Position numbers and translations under genes: made by a program. From Salticus scenicus (lineage: Eukaryota; Arthropoda; Arachnida; Araneae; Salticidae): DNA of 64,000 nucleotides. Of this stretch, positions 11,201-25,980 are shown in pieces (position 1 is the first letter of the stretch; each line of letters begins with the position of its first letter). Below the pieces are notes generated by a model. It searched no databases and had not been told where the DNA came from. It worked only from the letters and a program-made list of their open reading frames with translations. The stretch is from the NCBI GenBank assembly GCA_963930645.1, contig OZ005654.1, positions 41,346,686 to 41,410,685 of the forward strand. The letters run 5' to 3'.

Positions 11201-11574
11201 AAATGTATGTGAGCAATGGAAATTCACATATTGAGATACTAACATAGAAAAGTAAAAAATATTTAGATAAAAAATAAAACACTGGTGAGCTAGAAAATAC
11301 ACACACACACACAAAAAAAAAAAAAAAAAGAAACGTCAGTAAATAAAGAAAAGGAAAAATAATTATGTTTGAATGATTCTATCGTACAATGGACAGTAAT
11401 ATATCTAAATTATTTTCTGTAAATATATATATATATATAACAGTTATCTTTTTTTTTTTTTTTTTTTTAATGTTTAAACAATTTAACACTTTTAAAGCAA
11501 ATTTTAAAATATCTGACTCCATAGATCACAAAGTACTTTACACTCGTTTATCCTCTTCTATTTTGCACCTCTTC

Positions 11575-11605
<31 letters not shown>

Positions 11606-14600
11606 AAATTCACTTATAAAATGTTTTAATAATTTAACAGAATATTTATTTTTATGTATAAAAGATAACAAAATTAACAGCAGACGATCAGCATTCCCTA
11701 CTTGCGGCTTTGGCATAAAATATTAATAAAATATAAACATTTCGACCTTTTCACCCTTCCCCCCCCCCCCCCAAAAAAAAAAAAAAAAAAAAAACTTTTT
11801 CAATACTCTTCGTTTCAATACTGGTTATTATTACTTTTCTTTTCTTTTTCTTTCAAAAAAAAAAAAAAAAAAGATTGAAATTCTGGCAAAAGCAGAATTT
11901 AGTTTAGCATGGAGGACTATTAGGTTTTTTTTTTTTTTTTTTTTTTTCAAATTATAACATTGCTTTCAAATTATTCAATTATATTTTCAATAAATTTTCG
12001 ATTTCAATAAATATCCAACTATCGTAAAAATGGTATCGTAAAAATCCGTAGTTTGAGACTAATAGTCCTCTGTACTAAAAATCAGAATTATTGTATTTTT
12101 ATGGTAAGAGTTATTTTAAAAGTCAAGCTACTACTTTGGTCAAGATTAGCCATGCATGCAATTATTTCTTCAATTGTTAAAGCTCAAGAAAGGATAGCTG
12201 TATCATGTCTACACTGCAATATGAATTCTACTTTCTTTCATTTGTTAAATTTGTCTTTTCATAATTATACCCTTTTCAAGTTAATGTTTCTATTACTGAT
12301 AAACATTAACATTGTAAAAGCAAAAGTGTCAGATTTTACACAGAATTTATAAAATACAAAAGACCAGTGAAATTTTAAAAGCATAGATATATGCATGTCA
12401 CCACTAATTGACAAGTATGAGCATAAAGAAAGACATCTATTGTGTAGGTAAATCAGGTAAGCAAGTAAAGAAACAGAAAATTGTACTAACTGGAGAAGAA
12501 AAAAAAAGTTTGCTTGTTATGAAAATCTGATAATTAAAAATTTTAAATATATGTTTCTACATTCAAACAATATCATCATAAATATAAATTTCCCAATTAT
12601 ATTTATAAATGTTACTGATTTATAAAAAAAAAAAAAAAAAAAAAAAAATTAGTTTAATATTCGATTCCTGAATTTTTATTGAAAATGTTATTAAATAATT
12701 AAAAATTACAAAATGGATAAAGTTTTTTTTTTTTTTTTTTTTTTTTGAGGAAAAAGATATATATATACATATTATATTTTACTGAACTCATACCTGTAGG
12801 TACAGCATTATTTTACCAGGGCGACATTCAGATAAGGTGACTGAGAAACCTTTACTTTTGATAAGGAGGAGAAGTTCTTTAAGATCAGAAATACCGTAGA
12901 AGGCTACATTATTTGCAATGCCAACCAATTCAACTACAACACCATTCTGCATATCTAAAATCAAGAAGAATTAATAATATCAAAATGGGAAACTTGCTAA
13001 TTTGAACTCTAACAGATGAGGTAAATAGGACTTATATAATAAAAAATAAAAAACAAAATTCTGCAGAGAATACAATCTAATGGCCTTCAAAGACGCATTT
13101 AATATAAATTTCAACATAACTTAAAAAAAAAAAAAAAAAAAAAAAAAACATTTAAAAGTTTATTTCACATTTCAGTTTAATAAGATTATTACTGACACAG
13201 AAGAATGAAATTTCCTGACTTTTTTAAGTTATTTTAATGGAAATTTCAGTTCGCTAGTGTACATATCTTAAGAAAATTATACAGTACAAAATTAGAAGAA
13301 GGTGGCAACATGCAAACTCATATAAATAAAATTTAGAAACAACAGATAAGTTGAAAGCTATAGGGAAAGAAATTAAACACACACATTTCTGCACTACTTT
13401 TGTGTTCACTTCATCGCCGCTATGAAATGCTAATTGTCGCATTAGAAGTCTGTTCAGAAAATAAACTCACACCCCAATATATAAGCAGCAAATCAGCTGA
13501 TAAATACAATCGTCAAAGAGAAGCTTAGGAAAGTAACCAAAGATCAACAAAAGCATTCCAAATCCGTAAAAATAATTATATAATAGTGATTTCAAAAAGG
13601 CAAAAATACTGCTCATATTGTAAAAGAAATAATCATAATAAATTTGAATGCTGGCACTTGAAGAACAAAGTTGCTGATAATTCAAAGAACAAATACTTTT
13701 GAAACAAATTGAAAACAACTAATTCTCCAGTTAGTTACACACAACAATGAATTGTCACACACAAAAAGAAAGTCATTTAAAAGAAATAAATCAGATAACA
13801 TCACAAACAAAACAAATGACTTTTACAACTCAAAATGCAATGACAAATAAATAGATAATACACACTGGCTCATCATTGCACATATGCAACAATATAAAAC
13901 TTTTCGATAATTTAGATATATCATAAAAATCACAAGTATGTGTAGCAAACGGTAATACTCTGACTGCACTTGGGTCAGGACAAATAAAAATAGAATACAT
14001 GGATCCAAATAAGTAAAAAAGAGAACTAACACTATGGAAGGTACTATACCACCCAGAATTAAAGACGAATCTTATATCTATACAGAAAGCTACCCAAAAC
14101 GGCTGCAAAGTCACATTCACTAAACAAAAGTGTTATATATCTATGAAAAATGAAACTATTTTAGAGGTACAACAAACAACTTATAACCCATGCCAATAAA
14201 CAAACATCATACATATATAATTGAAGAATGCAAAAATCCTAATTGTATTATTCTATGGCATTATAAAACTTAAACTATCACATGATATAATTGGCTTTGA
14301 ACATTTTTTTCTTCAGTATCATTCATTCTGTGTTATGTTTTGCAATGTAGCTTTAAGAGCGTTTTCTGCTCTACTCTCTTTTCCCTTTTTTTCCCCTTTA
14401 TTCAACAATATATATATATAACTCAAAATGAATGAAACTTCATTTAAAAGACTTTAAAGTGATTGATTAATATAATTTTCAAGAAATTTATCTTTTAGAA
14501 AAATAGAATAATGAAGCAGAATAAGACAAAATTAAGTAGACCATTTTTCGTTGGATACATATCCTTACCCGGGACAAACGCCTTTAAAAGTTAAGCCTAT

Positions 14601-16929
14601 TTTCACTATTTCTCACTATTTGGTTAGATTGAACATTTACTCAAAACTGTTTGATTAATTTTGATTGATAAGCAAATCACTACTGAAACACAGAGATAGT
14701 AGTATCTTTTATTACCATCATATGAGCTTTGTAAGGGTTTTCTCACACTATCATGTCGTAGAAACACATAAGTAGAATCCTTTAGCTGGGAACACATAAA
14801 AATGGCCCTAGCCCAATGATGAGAAGCAGGTACTTGTCGAATTTCACTAAAGTGAATGTTAACTCCTCAATAAACTGCTGAGGTGAAGCTTCTACTGACG
14901 TCAGAGCAAATATTTCTATGAGAAAGCGGAGACTAGTTCCATAGACTAAATCTGCTACTGTCGCCTTGATCTCCTCCTTAAACACAGTTCGAAAACATAA
15001 CAAGATAGTAGGTAATACTACAGACCACTAATCAGTATTACAAGCTTTGAGTGAATCTTTAAGGGATGGTGAAATTCCTCAATCATCCCATTAGCTTGTG
15101 GGTGATATGGCAAAGAATGAGTTCGTTTAATTCCAAGGATATGGGACAGTAATTGGAACAGAAGACTTTCAAACTGTCGTCCCTGGTCTGTGGTGATAAT
15201 TGATGGTCAACCAGTATGTTATTCAATGGGTGTAGAAAGTCGCTGTTATGGTGCAAACACTAATGTGAGGGATGGAACCACTTCAGGCTAACGGGTTAAT
15301 CTGTCAATCATTGTAAGACAATAGGAGTTGCCTCAAGATGATAGAAGAGATCCAACAATATTAAGGTGAACAGAATCAAATCTCTTTAGTTTGGATATGC
15401 TTTTAGTTTGGTTTGGATTTTTGGTATGGCTGGTAACTTTAGCTTTTTTGACAAGAAATGCATTCTCTTAGCCAAAGTATGCAATCTTTATTAATAGAAG
15501 GCCAAATGAATTGGGACATGATTAATTTGTTGTGCTTTGAATTCGCAAATGTAAAGCATTGTACAAGGAATAAAAAATTTTCTTGTGAAAAGAAGCAGGA
15601 ATGTATGGCTATTGTGAAGTACTACTAGATGGATCACAAAATACTGGTGTTGCATGATCTGGTAATGAAACTTTGCTAATTCTAAATTTTGAGGATTATC
15701 GAGCAGATCTTTTAATTTCAAATCAGTTAATTGTGCCTTTACAATTTCTTCATAATCTACAGGATTTGGCATCATCATAGCAGTGATCTGCGAGAGTGTG
15801 TGGGTTGTGACATTTTCTGATCTTTTAATGTGGTGAATATCTGCCTGACTAAAAAACATACGCTAATCAAAGCTTAAGGAATCAAAACCATTGAATCGTA
15901 TTTTGCAGATGAATTTATTTATGCCTTCATTGATGGATCTTCAAATGAGACCCTGGAAAAAGGTAGAGCTGGTATCAATCTTATTTTACCAGAGATACAA
16001 AACAAGTTAAAGTCGGTGCATGTAAAATAGCCTCAAACTACTCTCTCCTGTAAACTACTTGCTATCTAAGATGACCTAAATGTAAACATTAGTCTCCTGA
16101 AAGGCAAGAGAGCTGTGGAATTAATATGATCTTCAGCATCTTTAAATCTCTCCTCCAAGCAATTCAAAAGGGTTACTCGAAGCTAGTACTTAATATATAC
16201 AGTTCCCTGGGCCAAATTCTTAATCTAGATAAACAATGTATTAAGCAATGGATCCCAGTGTATGTTGGTATTGATGAAAATGAGACCACTGATGCTATGG
16301 AAAAAGAAGTGAGAGGGCTTAAAAAAGAATTATTTCTTCATGTCACTTTCACTGATATAAAATCAGTGGCAAAGTTGATATTCAGTGATAAGACAGTCCA
16401 GTTGAACTTCAAATCCATGAACTAAACACAAGCAAAATTTTTGCTGATGATTGAAATTTTGCTGAAATTATCCATGAACATGACACTAATCAATCAACAT
16501 CTATGGGGCAAAACTTTTGATAGGTACAGTCTACTGGTATATCTACTGGCTGCAATAAACAAAATGAAATGAATATACATTTTTTTATATGCATATAAGC
16601 ATGTTTCGTGCAGAATATAGTATGAAAATCATTTACCATTTATTTACAAGGCTACCCAAAAGAACTAGAATATAATGGGATGATACTTGGAAATTGCTGG
16701 AAGTACATTTCAGGCTGTGCTGCATATTATTAATATAAGACTATATTTAAGTACATAATGTGGTGTGTACATAATTTATAGAAAACATACAGGACTACCC
16801 ACAATTAAGTGAAAACATTATTTTTTTATTGAATGGTGGAAGTGCTTTACTATATTTTATTAAGTCCAGGAAAATTGTTCAGGAATGAAAAATCAATTAC
16901 TTATACGCTTATGAATAGTAAAGTACTTT

Positions 16930-16962
<33 letters not shown>

Positions 16963-19900
16963 TATAATTACACGTTTTGAGGTTCCTTGAATATTAAAGC
17001 CAAATTTTTAATGGTTGATTTTTGTGTATCTCTGTAATCAGCATAACTTAAAAACAAATAATTGCAGGCAATTCCCATGTTTTATTTTGAGGCTCATATG
17101 AGGTCAAAGTGTTTGATTAAAATTGATAAGTTTCAACAGGGGTGATTGTGTATTTAAGAAAAAATACCTGAAATTTTAGCGAGAAAACATTTTCATGTGG
17201 GTAAAAAAAATATAATTTATTGCAGAGAGATGAAATCCTCTCATTATGCAAAATATTAATTTTAATTAAATTTAGCAGTCATATAAATAATAAAGTACTT
17301 TATTTTATTTATTCATTATTATTATTATTATTATTTTTTTTTTGGTATAATTACACATTTTGAGGTTCCTTGAATATTAAAGCCAAATTTTTAATGGTTG
17401 ATTTTTGTGTATCTCTGTTATCAGCATAACTTAAAAACAAATAATTACAGGCAATTCCCATGTTTTATTTTGAGGCTCATATGAGGTCGAAGTGTTTGAT
17501 TAAAATTGATGTTTCAACAGGGGTGATTGCATATTTTAGAAAAAATACCTGAAATTTTAGCGAGAAAAGGTTTTCATATGGGTAAAGAACATATAACTTA
17601 TTGCAGAGAGATGAAATCCTCTCATTATGCAAAATATTAATTTTAATTAAATTTAGCAGTCATATAAATTTAAAATTTTAGTCTTATTTTATGAATTTAA
17701 TTACTTGAAAAACTGGTATCCTGGTACAGAAGATGAAAAAATAAATAAATAAATAAAAAATATCTGAAATCAGGTAAACTATCTGTACACAATCACCTCT
17801 GGTTTCAAGCAGTAGTGCAGGTGAAGGTTGTTTGAATAATTTTTTTTAATTTAATAATAGCATCGAATTCTATATAAATGTAGATACTGCATTCAAATGG
17901 GAAATTAATGGGGCGGTATTCCTCTCACATGGAATTATATGTCAAATATAATGTCATGACTTTTTTTCCAAGTTCTTATACTTTGTGTGAATTCTTTTTA
18001 AAGTAGGTTTATATACAGTACTTATTCTTTTACTTCTCAATCTGCAATCTGTCTTTATAGAATTGAAATGCAGGGTTAGAGAAAGTTGTATGAGTGCCAC
18101 ACTAGATTATTTAATTACAAAATAAATTCAACTACATACTTGTCAATTAAAAAGTCTTAAATATCTATGGAGGAAAAAATAAATCAAAAAAGTAGATTTT
18201 ACACATTACATTATAAATAATAATAATAATAATAAAATTATTTAGACAAACAGGGTTTCCACTCAATTTCAAAAATAAAATTCCCTGACTTTTCCAGGTT
18301 TTCCAGCTCAATTTTTATAAAATTCCACAGGGTTCCCACTCAGTTTCAAAAATAAAATTCCCTGACTTTTTCCAGGTTTATTTTTAGAAAATTCCAATCA
18401 CAAAATTTGGTTCGAGACATAAAAAATAGCTCACTGTATGAAACAGAGCATAGCTCGCGACATAAAAGACAAAATAGCAACGTGACTTGTGATATAAATT
18501 GAATGCATTTTCCAGGTTTGTATCATCGTTTTACTAGGTTTTTGAGCAATATTTACAATTTTCCCTGATATTTCCCTGACTTTTTTTCGTAATTTTAAAT
18601 TCCCTGACTTTTCCAGGTTTTCCCTGTTCTCCCTGACCTGAGGGAACCCTTATTCCAGTCACAAAATTTGATTTGTAACATAAAAAATAGCTCACGCCTT
18701 AAAACATAACATAGGTCACGACATAAAAGACAACATAGTAACGAGACTTGCGCCAAAAATTGAATGCTCAAAAAGCATTTTCCAGGTTTATAAAACCATT
18801 TTTCCAGGTTTTGGGGCAATATTTGCAATTTTCCCTGACATTTCCCTGACTTTTTTCATTAATTTCAAATTCCTTGACTATTCCAGGTTTTTCAGGTTTT
18901 CCCTGACCCGTGGGAACCCTGGACAAATTGCAAACAACCGAAAACAAACACCAAATTTTTACTAACACACAATATCAAGTTTAGTGGTAAATTTTCCTAT
19001 TTTTAATTTTATTGGGGAAAACATTTATAAATGTTTAATTCTATTCTGAAGTCTTTGCGAACATTATTCAAGAAACAGTCATCAAATTGAAGCATGTTTT
19101 AAATGTTAACCACAGTATAGAGAAATACATATTTTTTCCCCCCTCCTGCTACAGTGTTAAATCCTAAAATATTTATTCCTGCTTGATCAAAACTTACAAC
19201 TGAAAAAATACATGCCTGAAGTTGTTTGTATTCCCCCCCATAATTATATTCAAACAATATTTAAACTGTACTCTTAATAAGCATGCAAACATACAAAAAA
19301 AAAAAAAAAAAAAAAAAGCAATAAGAATAAGAAGATACCTTTGGTAACTTTAATATTAAAGCCATTTGCAGTAAGTCTTTGGTCATCTATATTTATACAA
19401 GTATTCATCTCTACCTTAGACAATTTCATTAATATTTCCATACCTTCATCACCAACATTACTAGAAAAAACAAACATATATATATAATAGGATAGAAAAA
19501 GAAGTACGAATTGAATTAGTATTTTTATATTTTAAATTATTATTTTCATATTTTAGGGTATTATTTTCATATTTTAAATTAATATGGCAAAATAAAATAA
19601 AGGAAATCCCATATTAGGCAGTAAGTTACTTTAATAGTATAAAGAATAAAAAACAAAAATTTGTAATCATGATCATTCAAAAATGAATAAACAAATCAAT
19701 AATTTAAATTGAATGAGCATTTTGATGCCTGAAATATTCCATAAATAAGTTAAATGATGTTTAGAGATGATTTATGATGATAATTGGGTAATAATTGATG
19801 AAAAAATAAATTGATGAGTAATAAATTGATATATGATGTAATAAATTGATGAGTTTTGTCAGATGCAATAGCTATAAATATTGTTGTTTATGACTTGGCG

Positions 19901-22900
19901 AATGTGGACGCCATTTCGTCTAACAGCATAAAATCCTTAACCAATAGGACACAAAGATTCATTGCATCATTAAATAATATAACCAATAAAGAAATAGGAA
20001 GGAGACTTGGTTTATGTCAGAAATATGCCAAAATTATGACTATAAAAGATGAAACACGCTAAAATTAAGCACTCTTCTCTAGCTATCCTCTGTTAGTAAT
20101 TGTCTAACAAAATCACATCAGCCACCGGATTCAAACGCTAAATGACGGCGAGTTTGGTCTTCCTAATAATGTGAAGCTACAGCCGATTCCCGTATCTGCG
20201 GTCCAGGACTGTAGGATTAAGTTACTCAGACTGGTCTCAAAATATGAACCGTCCATTGCCTTCTACTAGCCCCAATCATGATTTGGGATTACAATTAAAG
20301 TTATGTATTGCAATCTTACTAGTGTTTCTTGTGCCTTGACTGTGAGTTACAGCCTCCAGAAACTGTGATGGACCCCATTTTATCACATATATGTATATAT
20401 TTTTATAATAACAATAAGTTTTAATTATCCCTTTGTTTAATTATACAATTTTCTTATAATAGACAAATAGTTTTAGCACACATCAAAACAAGTAAAGGCA
20501 GAATAACTAATTTAAAGTTAGTTTTAAAACTAGTATGTTGTTGCATTCACAAAATTTTCTCCAATATTTTCTTTTACAAATTCATAGGGTGCAAATTATT
20601 CATTAAAACTATTATTTGTCAAAATTACTTTTTGAGTTAATGCAAATGATTTTCACCTTCAAAAGTATAGTACTAAATGTCAATTTTATGCCCTACAGAC
20701 AGCATTTTATTATTTATTTTTTAATCTAAAAAAATATTGATCACTCGTTTTAAAGGTATTGATGTGTTCTTTTGAAAAATACTGATATTCAAAATTTACA
20801 TTTCCTGAGGAGATACTTCTTCCTAGATAGGAATATGATGATGTTTTAAGACATACAAAAATTTTATTCTAGATGGCTACTACTATTATAAATATATATA
20901 TATACATTTATTTAATTTTCAGTGTTTGATTATAAATAATCATCACTGTACACATCTATCTGAAATTTTCTTCTATGCTGTCTTATTAAAAATAAGCCAG
21001 ATTGCATTCCAAGCATTACTTTTTACAGGGTGATGCCAAACATTTTCATTAATTTTTTACTGCTCCCCCCTTTTATTTTCGGGGCAAAACTTTTATTGAA
21101 ATATTAAATACATGAGGTATAACATTTTCTTTACACTCCTGAAGATTCAAGACAATTCGTTTAGTACTTTTGGAAACATTTAAAAAAAAAAAAATCTGAA
21201 ATCAAAAGTGTCTGGTCAATTTATAGAAAGTTAGTGTGTCTATGTTCATTGCTTTTGTTCAATATGGATGTTTACTTTGTTATAATAATTTGGGTACTGT
21301 GGATATGATTCACAATTAAACATATTCTTTCACACAATCACTTTAAATATAGATTAGTAAATCAGTTTCCTCCAGTTGAAAATCTTGGTGCATTATTTAT
21401 ATTAGGGGAGACGACAAAGAATATTATATCTGCCTTGATGGAATCCGTTTCCTATATGTTTTTATTTTACATTACCTTTATCTTATACTATTAAGTGAGC
21501 AATATTTGTATATTTCACTGATCTCGAAAACCGTAGCTGGGACAGTCATGAGATTTAACACAAAGGTGCCCCCCGAAGGGTCATTGTGCACATCGAAGTC
21601 AGATTTTCGAATTTTTGATTAGTTTTTCCTTAATTAATTTAAATGTAAAAATAATAACCTTCTAATTTCTGATAAAAAAGCCATTTAAATTTTAACATTT
21701 TATCCATAATTTAATTGTTGCCATTTTTTTTTTCGACAAAATAATAATAATTGTAAAAAAAAAAACGTACATTTATTTAAAATGAGGAAAATAAATCAGA
21801 AAGATTAGAAAATAAACTAGAAATATCAGTCGCATCGTTTCAAATAAAATACCAAATGAAAGGGAAAATTTTTGTAAATCCGATGCATTAAACAGCTTAT
21901 CAATCGGATGATTAGTTTTTTATTAATTAAAATGTGAAAATAATAACCTTCTAATTTCTGATAAATAAGTCATTTAAATTTTAAAATTTTATCCATAATT
22001 TAATTGTTGCCAATTTTTTTTCCGACAAAATAATAATAATAATTAAAAAAAAAAAAAAAAAAAAACGTACATTTATTTAAAATGAAGAAAATAAATCAGA
22101 AAGATAAAAAAATAAATTAGAAATATCAGTCGCATCGTTACAAATAAGATAGCAAATGAAAGGGAAAATTTTTGTAAATCCGATGCATTAAACAGCTTAT
22201 CAATCGGACAATTAGATTTTTTAAAATTAACTAAAGTATGAATTTTAGGTGGCAACAGCAGAAGATTGTATGGAAACCGTTAGGAGAAAAAAAATGAAAA
22301 ATCTGCTTCACATTAAGTCACATGATTTTTAAGTGGGATTAAAAATTGCAGTTTTCAAATTCTTTTAAATTTTCTCTCACGAACACAAAAATATAATATA
22401 CAGCCTGTACCCCACAAGACCAACTTGCATTTCAAATTTCCTCAATTATTTTGGTTAATAAACAAAAGTTTTTTTTTTTTTTTTTTTCAAATTAAGTTTT
22501 ATTCTATCTTCGAAAAAAATTATGTGATCATAGATATAATAATATATATAGATCTATCATCCCCATATTATCGTGCAAAGATTTTTGATGCCGAAAAAAA
22601 AGCTTTGGAATCAGCCATTAAGTGGTACTGAAGGAAAAAAAGAAGAATGAATTTGAAACTATATCTGGAGCTTTTCATTCATATTTAGTAAATAAATTAT
22701 TCATGAATTTTATTTGCTAAAACACTCGTGTGTATTCCCGTGTGTATTCACTCGGGGAAAGACTGCCATATATTGGTAGAATCGCCGTCTTTTTCCGAGT
22801 GAAAAGGAATCACTTTTCTCTCCCCAATGATCAATCTATATATTATTACTATATATATGTATGTGATACGATACATTAATAATTTGGGTTTTATAAGTTT

Positions 22901-25900
22901 TTTTAAATAGATTATTTAAACTCTATGAACCATATTTTTATTTTATTAGTTTCATTAACAGATCCTGCTGGGCGATTTTTTAAATTTTGGTGTTGAAGTA
23001 CACCGACCGTTTTTCGACAAGAAATTTAATATAGCAACAGCCATTTTAATCTAAGTAGCGCATCAAATATATAAAAACATAAATGATTTATTTCTACACA
23101 AAATTTACAGAACAAATGCAGTTTTAAAGATAGGAAATTTATTTCAACAAGCACTATTTTAAACCTAAAAACCATTAAAAATATAAGCAGAATATAAAGG
23201 ATTCTTATGTATAAACAAAAAAGAGTCTGGTAAAATTATTAGCAAAATAGTCTTCCCCTTTTCATACAAAAAAAAAAAAAAAAAATCCATTGCTAATATG
23301 GCGACAAAAATTCAAAAGCCGCCAGTGGAGCAACATAATAAAGTTGTGCAACACGATAATGTTTACCTATTTATTTATTTTTTATATAATAATCATTATG
23401 CTAATTTATGTTGTTGTTGTTGTCGTGTGCCACTCGGAAATTCCGAGCCCCGGAAGTTTAAGGCAAGAGGGTTGCGTCTTCCGTTATTAGGAACGCCTCA
23501 TAGGGAGGAAGTACGACTTCTAGTTCCATAAGCTGGTGAAAGATGGCAGCACCAGCCAAACTCGAATTTTGATCCGGATCAGAGCGAGTTTAGACCCATG
23601 TTCCGGTACCCCCAGAGGTATAATTTTTGATGGGAACTTGGAGGACTTTGCGACCACGACGGAATTTAACGTGCACCAGTCGCCATTAGCGTACACGACG
23701 GTCTTCGGCCGGCTCGAGGACCGAACCCGCAATCTTTCGATCACAAACTCGCTGCTCTTACCAACCAGGCTACCGCGGCCCAAATGCTAATTTATCATAC
23801 AGACAAATGAGCCTCTGTGTGTTACTGCACTTGCACGCTATCGAACAGAAATATTTGAGAAATTCAAATTAATATTTAAATAAATAAATAAAAATATGTT
23901 TAATGGGAAATATATATAACCATAAAAAGATTAGTTGTCTAAAATATGGCAGAAATAGCGCTAATAGCATATTGTTACAAGGTATTAAGTCTTATTGTTA
24001 CAATGGATTAAGTCTAAAATGGTGACAAAAATTCAAAAGCCGCCAAAGAGGCCAACTATATTAAGGCTGTACTATCAGGTTTACAACCCATGAATTATAT
24101 ATAAACACAAAAAATTAATTGTCTCATGCGACAGACGTAGCCGGTCACAGCATATTGTAATATTTGGCGTGAAATTGCTGTCATTTAATGGTTGATTGGA
24201 TAAACAAAATAAACATATGAAATAATGTAAAAGCAAATATTATGTTGTCTAAACCCAGTTACATTTGAGTCCAATCCGAGTTACATGTGAACAACACGTA
24301 CAGTCAAACCCCGATTTAGTGCCATCATCGGTACGCATAATAATATGGCGTTATAACGGATTTGGCGCTATATCGAATGTATAATCCTAACTGTGTAAAT
24401 AAAATTAAATATTTCCTTACCTCATTATATTACAAGCATTAGAAAAGTTCAGAATCATAGCACTGAATATGTGATAACTAGTATTTTATTTCGATCTACG
24501 TAGTAATTATATTTACGCAGGAGAAAAATATTTTAAAATACTAGCTTAAGTTTTTTTTTTTTTTTTTTAATTTAATTTTATTTATTTATTTATTTTGTGT
24601 GTGGGGAGGGGGGCGGGGGGTTACGGAAATGTTTTCAATGTTTCTAAAATTAAAAGATTGTCCATCACCTTTTTATCGGTTGAATTTTTTTCTAAATATA
24701 TCCTTTGTTTGTTAATGCAGTCTTTCACTTCGTGAGATTTAATTTTTTCTTCTTCAATCTGGATTTCCTCTTCAGATGTGAGTCATTATTTGTTTTATTT
24801 CAACAACTTCTTCTTGACTCACTTCTTCAAATGCTGTAATATCTTTGTCTACATTAATATATTCAGTTTCAGTGAGAAGATGCTGCATGCAAGTTAAATT
24901 GTTTATATCATGTCATAAATCATTAACATAGCTGCCAAGATTTTTAATTTATTCCGGAATGTTATTAGTCCCGCCCCTTTTTCAAACCTTTATTTTTTAG
25001 AGTAATTTTCTTCATATTTAATCGCAATTATTTGTTGAATTAAAATTTTATACAAAGTTTACGGTGTGAAAAAAGGGCGGGGTTTAGATTAGTTTTTAAA
25101 TAAATTTAAGATTAGTTTTTAAATAAATTTAGCCTAGTTTTTAAATAAATTTAAAAACTGGGCAGCTATGCATCAATTTCTGCAGTGTTTAGTTCATCAC
25201 TAGATTTTTCACTATTTTTTAAGCCTGTATGGCTCCAGCAGTTTACTATAGTCTCCGTAGAAACTTCCTTCCACGCGTTTTTCATTATGAGAATCGAATC
25301 TTTTAAGGAAAGAGCAGAAAAATCATTTTTACTGATGCGGTCAACAATGTGTCTCATATGATATTTCCAGTAATGCGCTTTGAAAAAAATTATGATTCTG
25401 GCATCTAAAGATTGTAAAACACCAGTGCAATCAGGAGGTAAATATTGAAATCGGATATTGCTAACTGGAGTTACTTTATGACAGAGTGCGTTATCTAATA
25501 TCAATAATGCGTGAAGCCCTTTTATTCCTCATTTCGTCATCAAAATTCACTAGCCAGTTTTGAAATAAAATTGCAGTTATCCATGCTTTATTGTTATTCA
25601 CATATAAAGCAGGATTGAAATTTTTATAGCATCTTGACTTAGCAGATTTACCAGTAACAATTAATGGTCGTTTGTCTGATCCATTAACATTCGTACAAAC
25701 ACAAGGAATACACGATCTTTAATTTTCTTACATTCTTTAACAGATCTAATGGATATTGTTTTGTCGGTTTGCAAACGATAAAATGAACCGCTTTCATCCA
25801 TATTATAGACATGAGCAGGTTCATACTCTGAAATAGCAGCATTTAAATTTTTTGACCTTTTATCACAAAATACTCCTGCGTTGTGTTTTATCAGCCCATG

Positions 25901-25940
25901 ATACAATAAGTTGGAATGTGTCAACGGCAATAAGCATAGC

Positions 25941-25980
<40 letters not shown>

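Noticed and set aside
13254..14120. Minus-strand genes from four open frames
   Set aside because: Overlapping frames, no domain, no splice logic, inside a PMS1 intron.
14770..16430. One composite retroelement
   Set aside because: The Gypsy pol piece and the LINE RNase H piece are in opposite orientation and of different element classes; they merely adjoin.
23520..23790. Protein-coding gene on either strand
   Set aside because: The region is a tRNA-derived SINE; both frames result from its GC-rich body.
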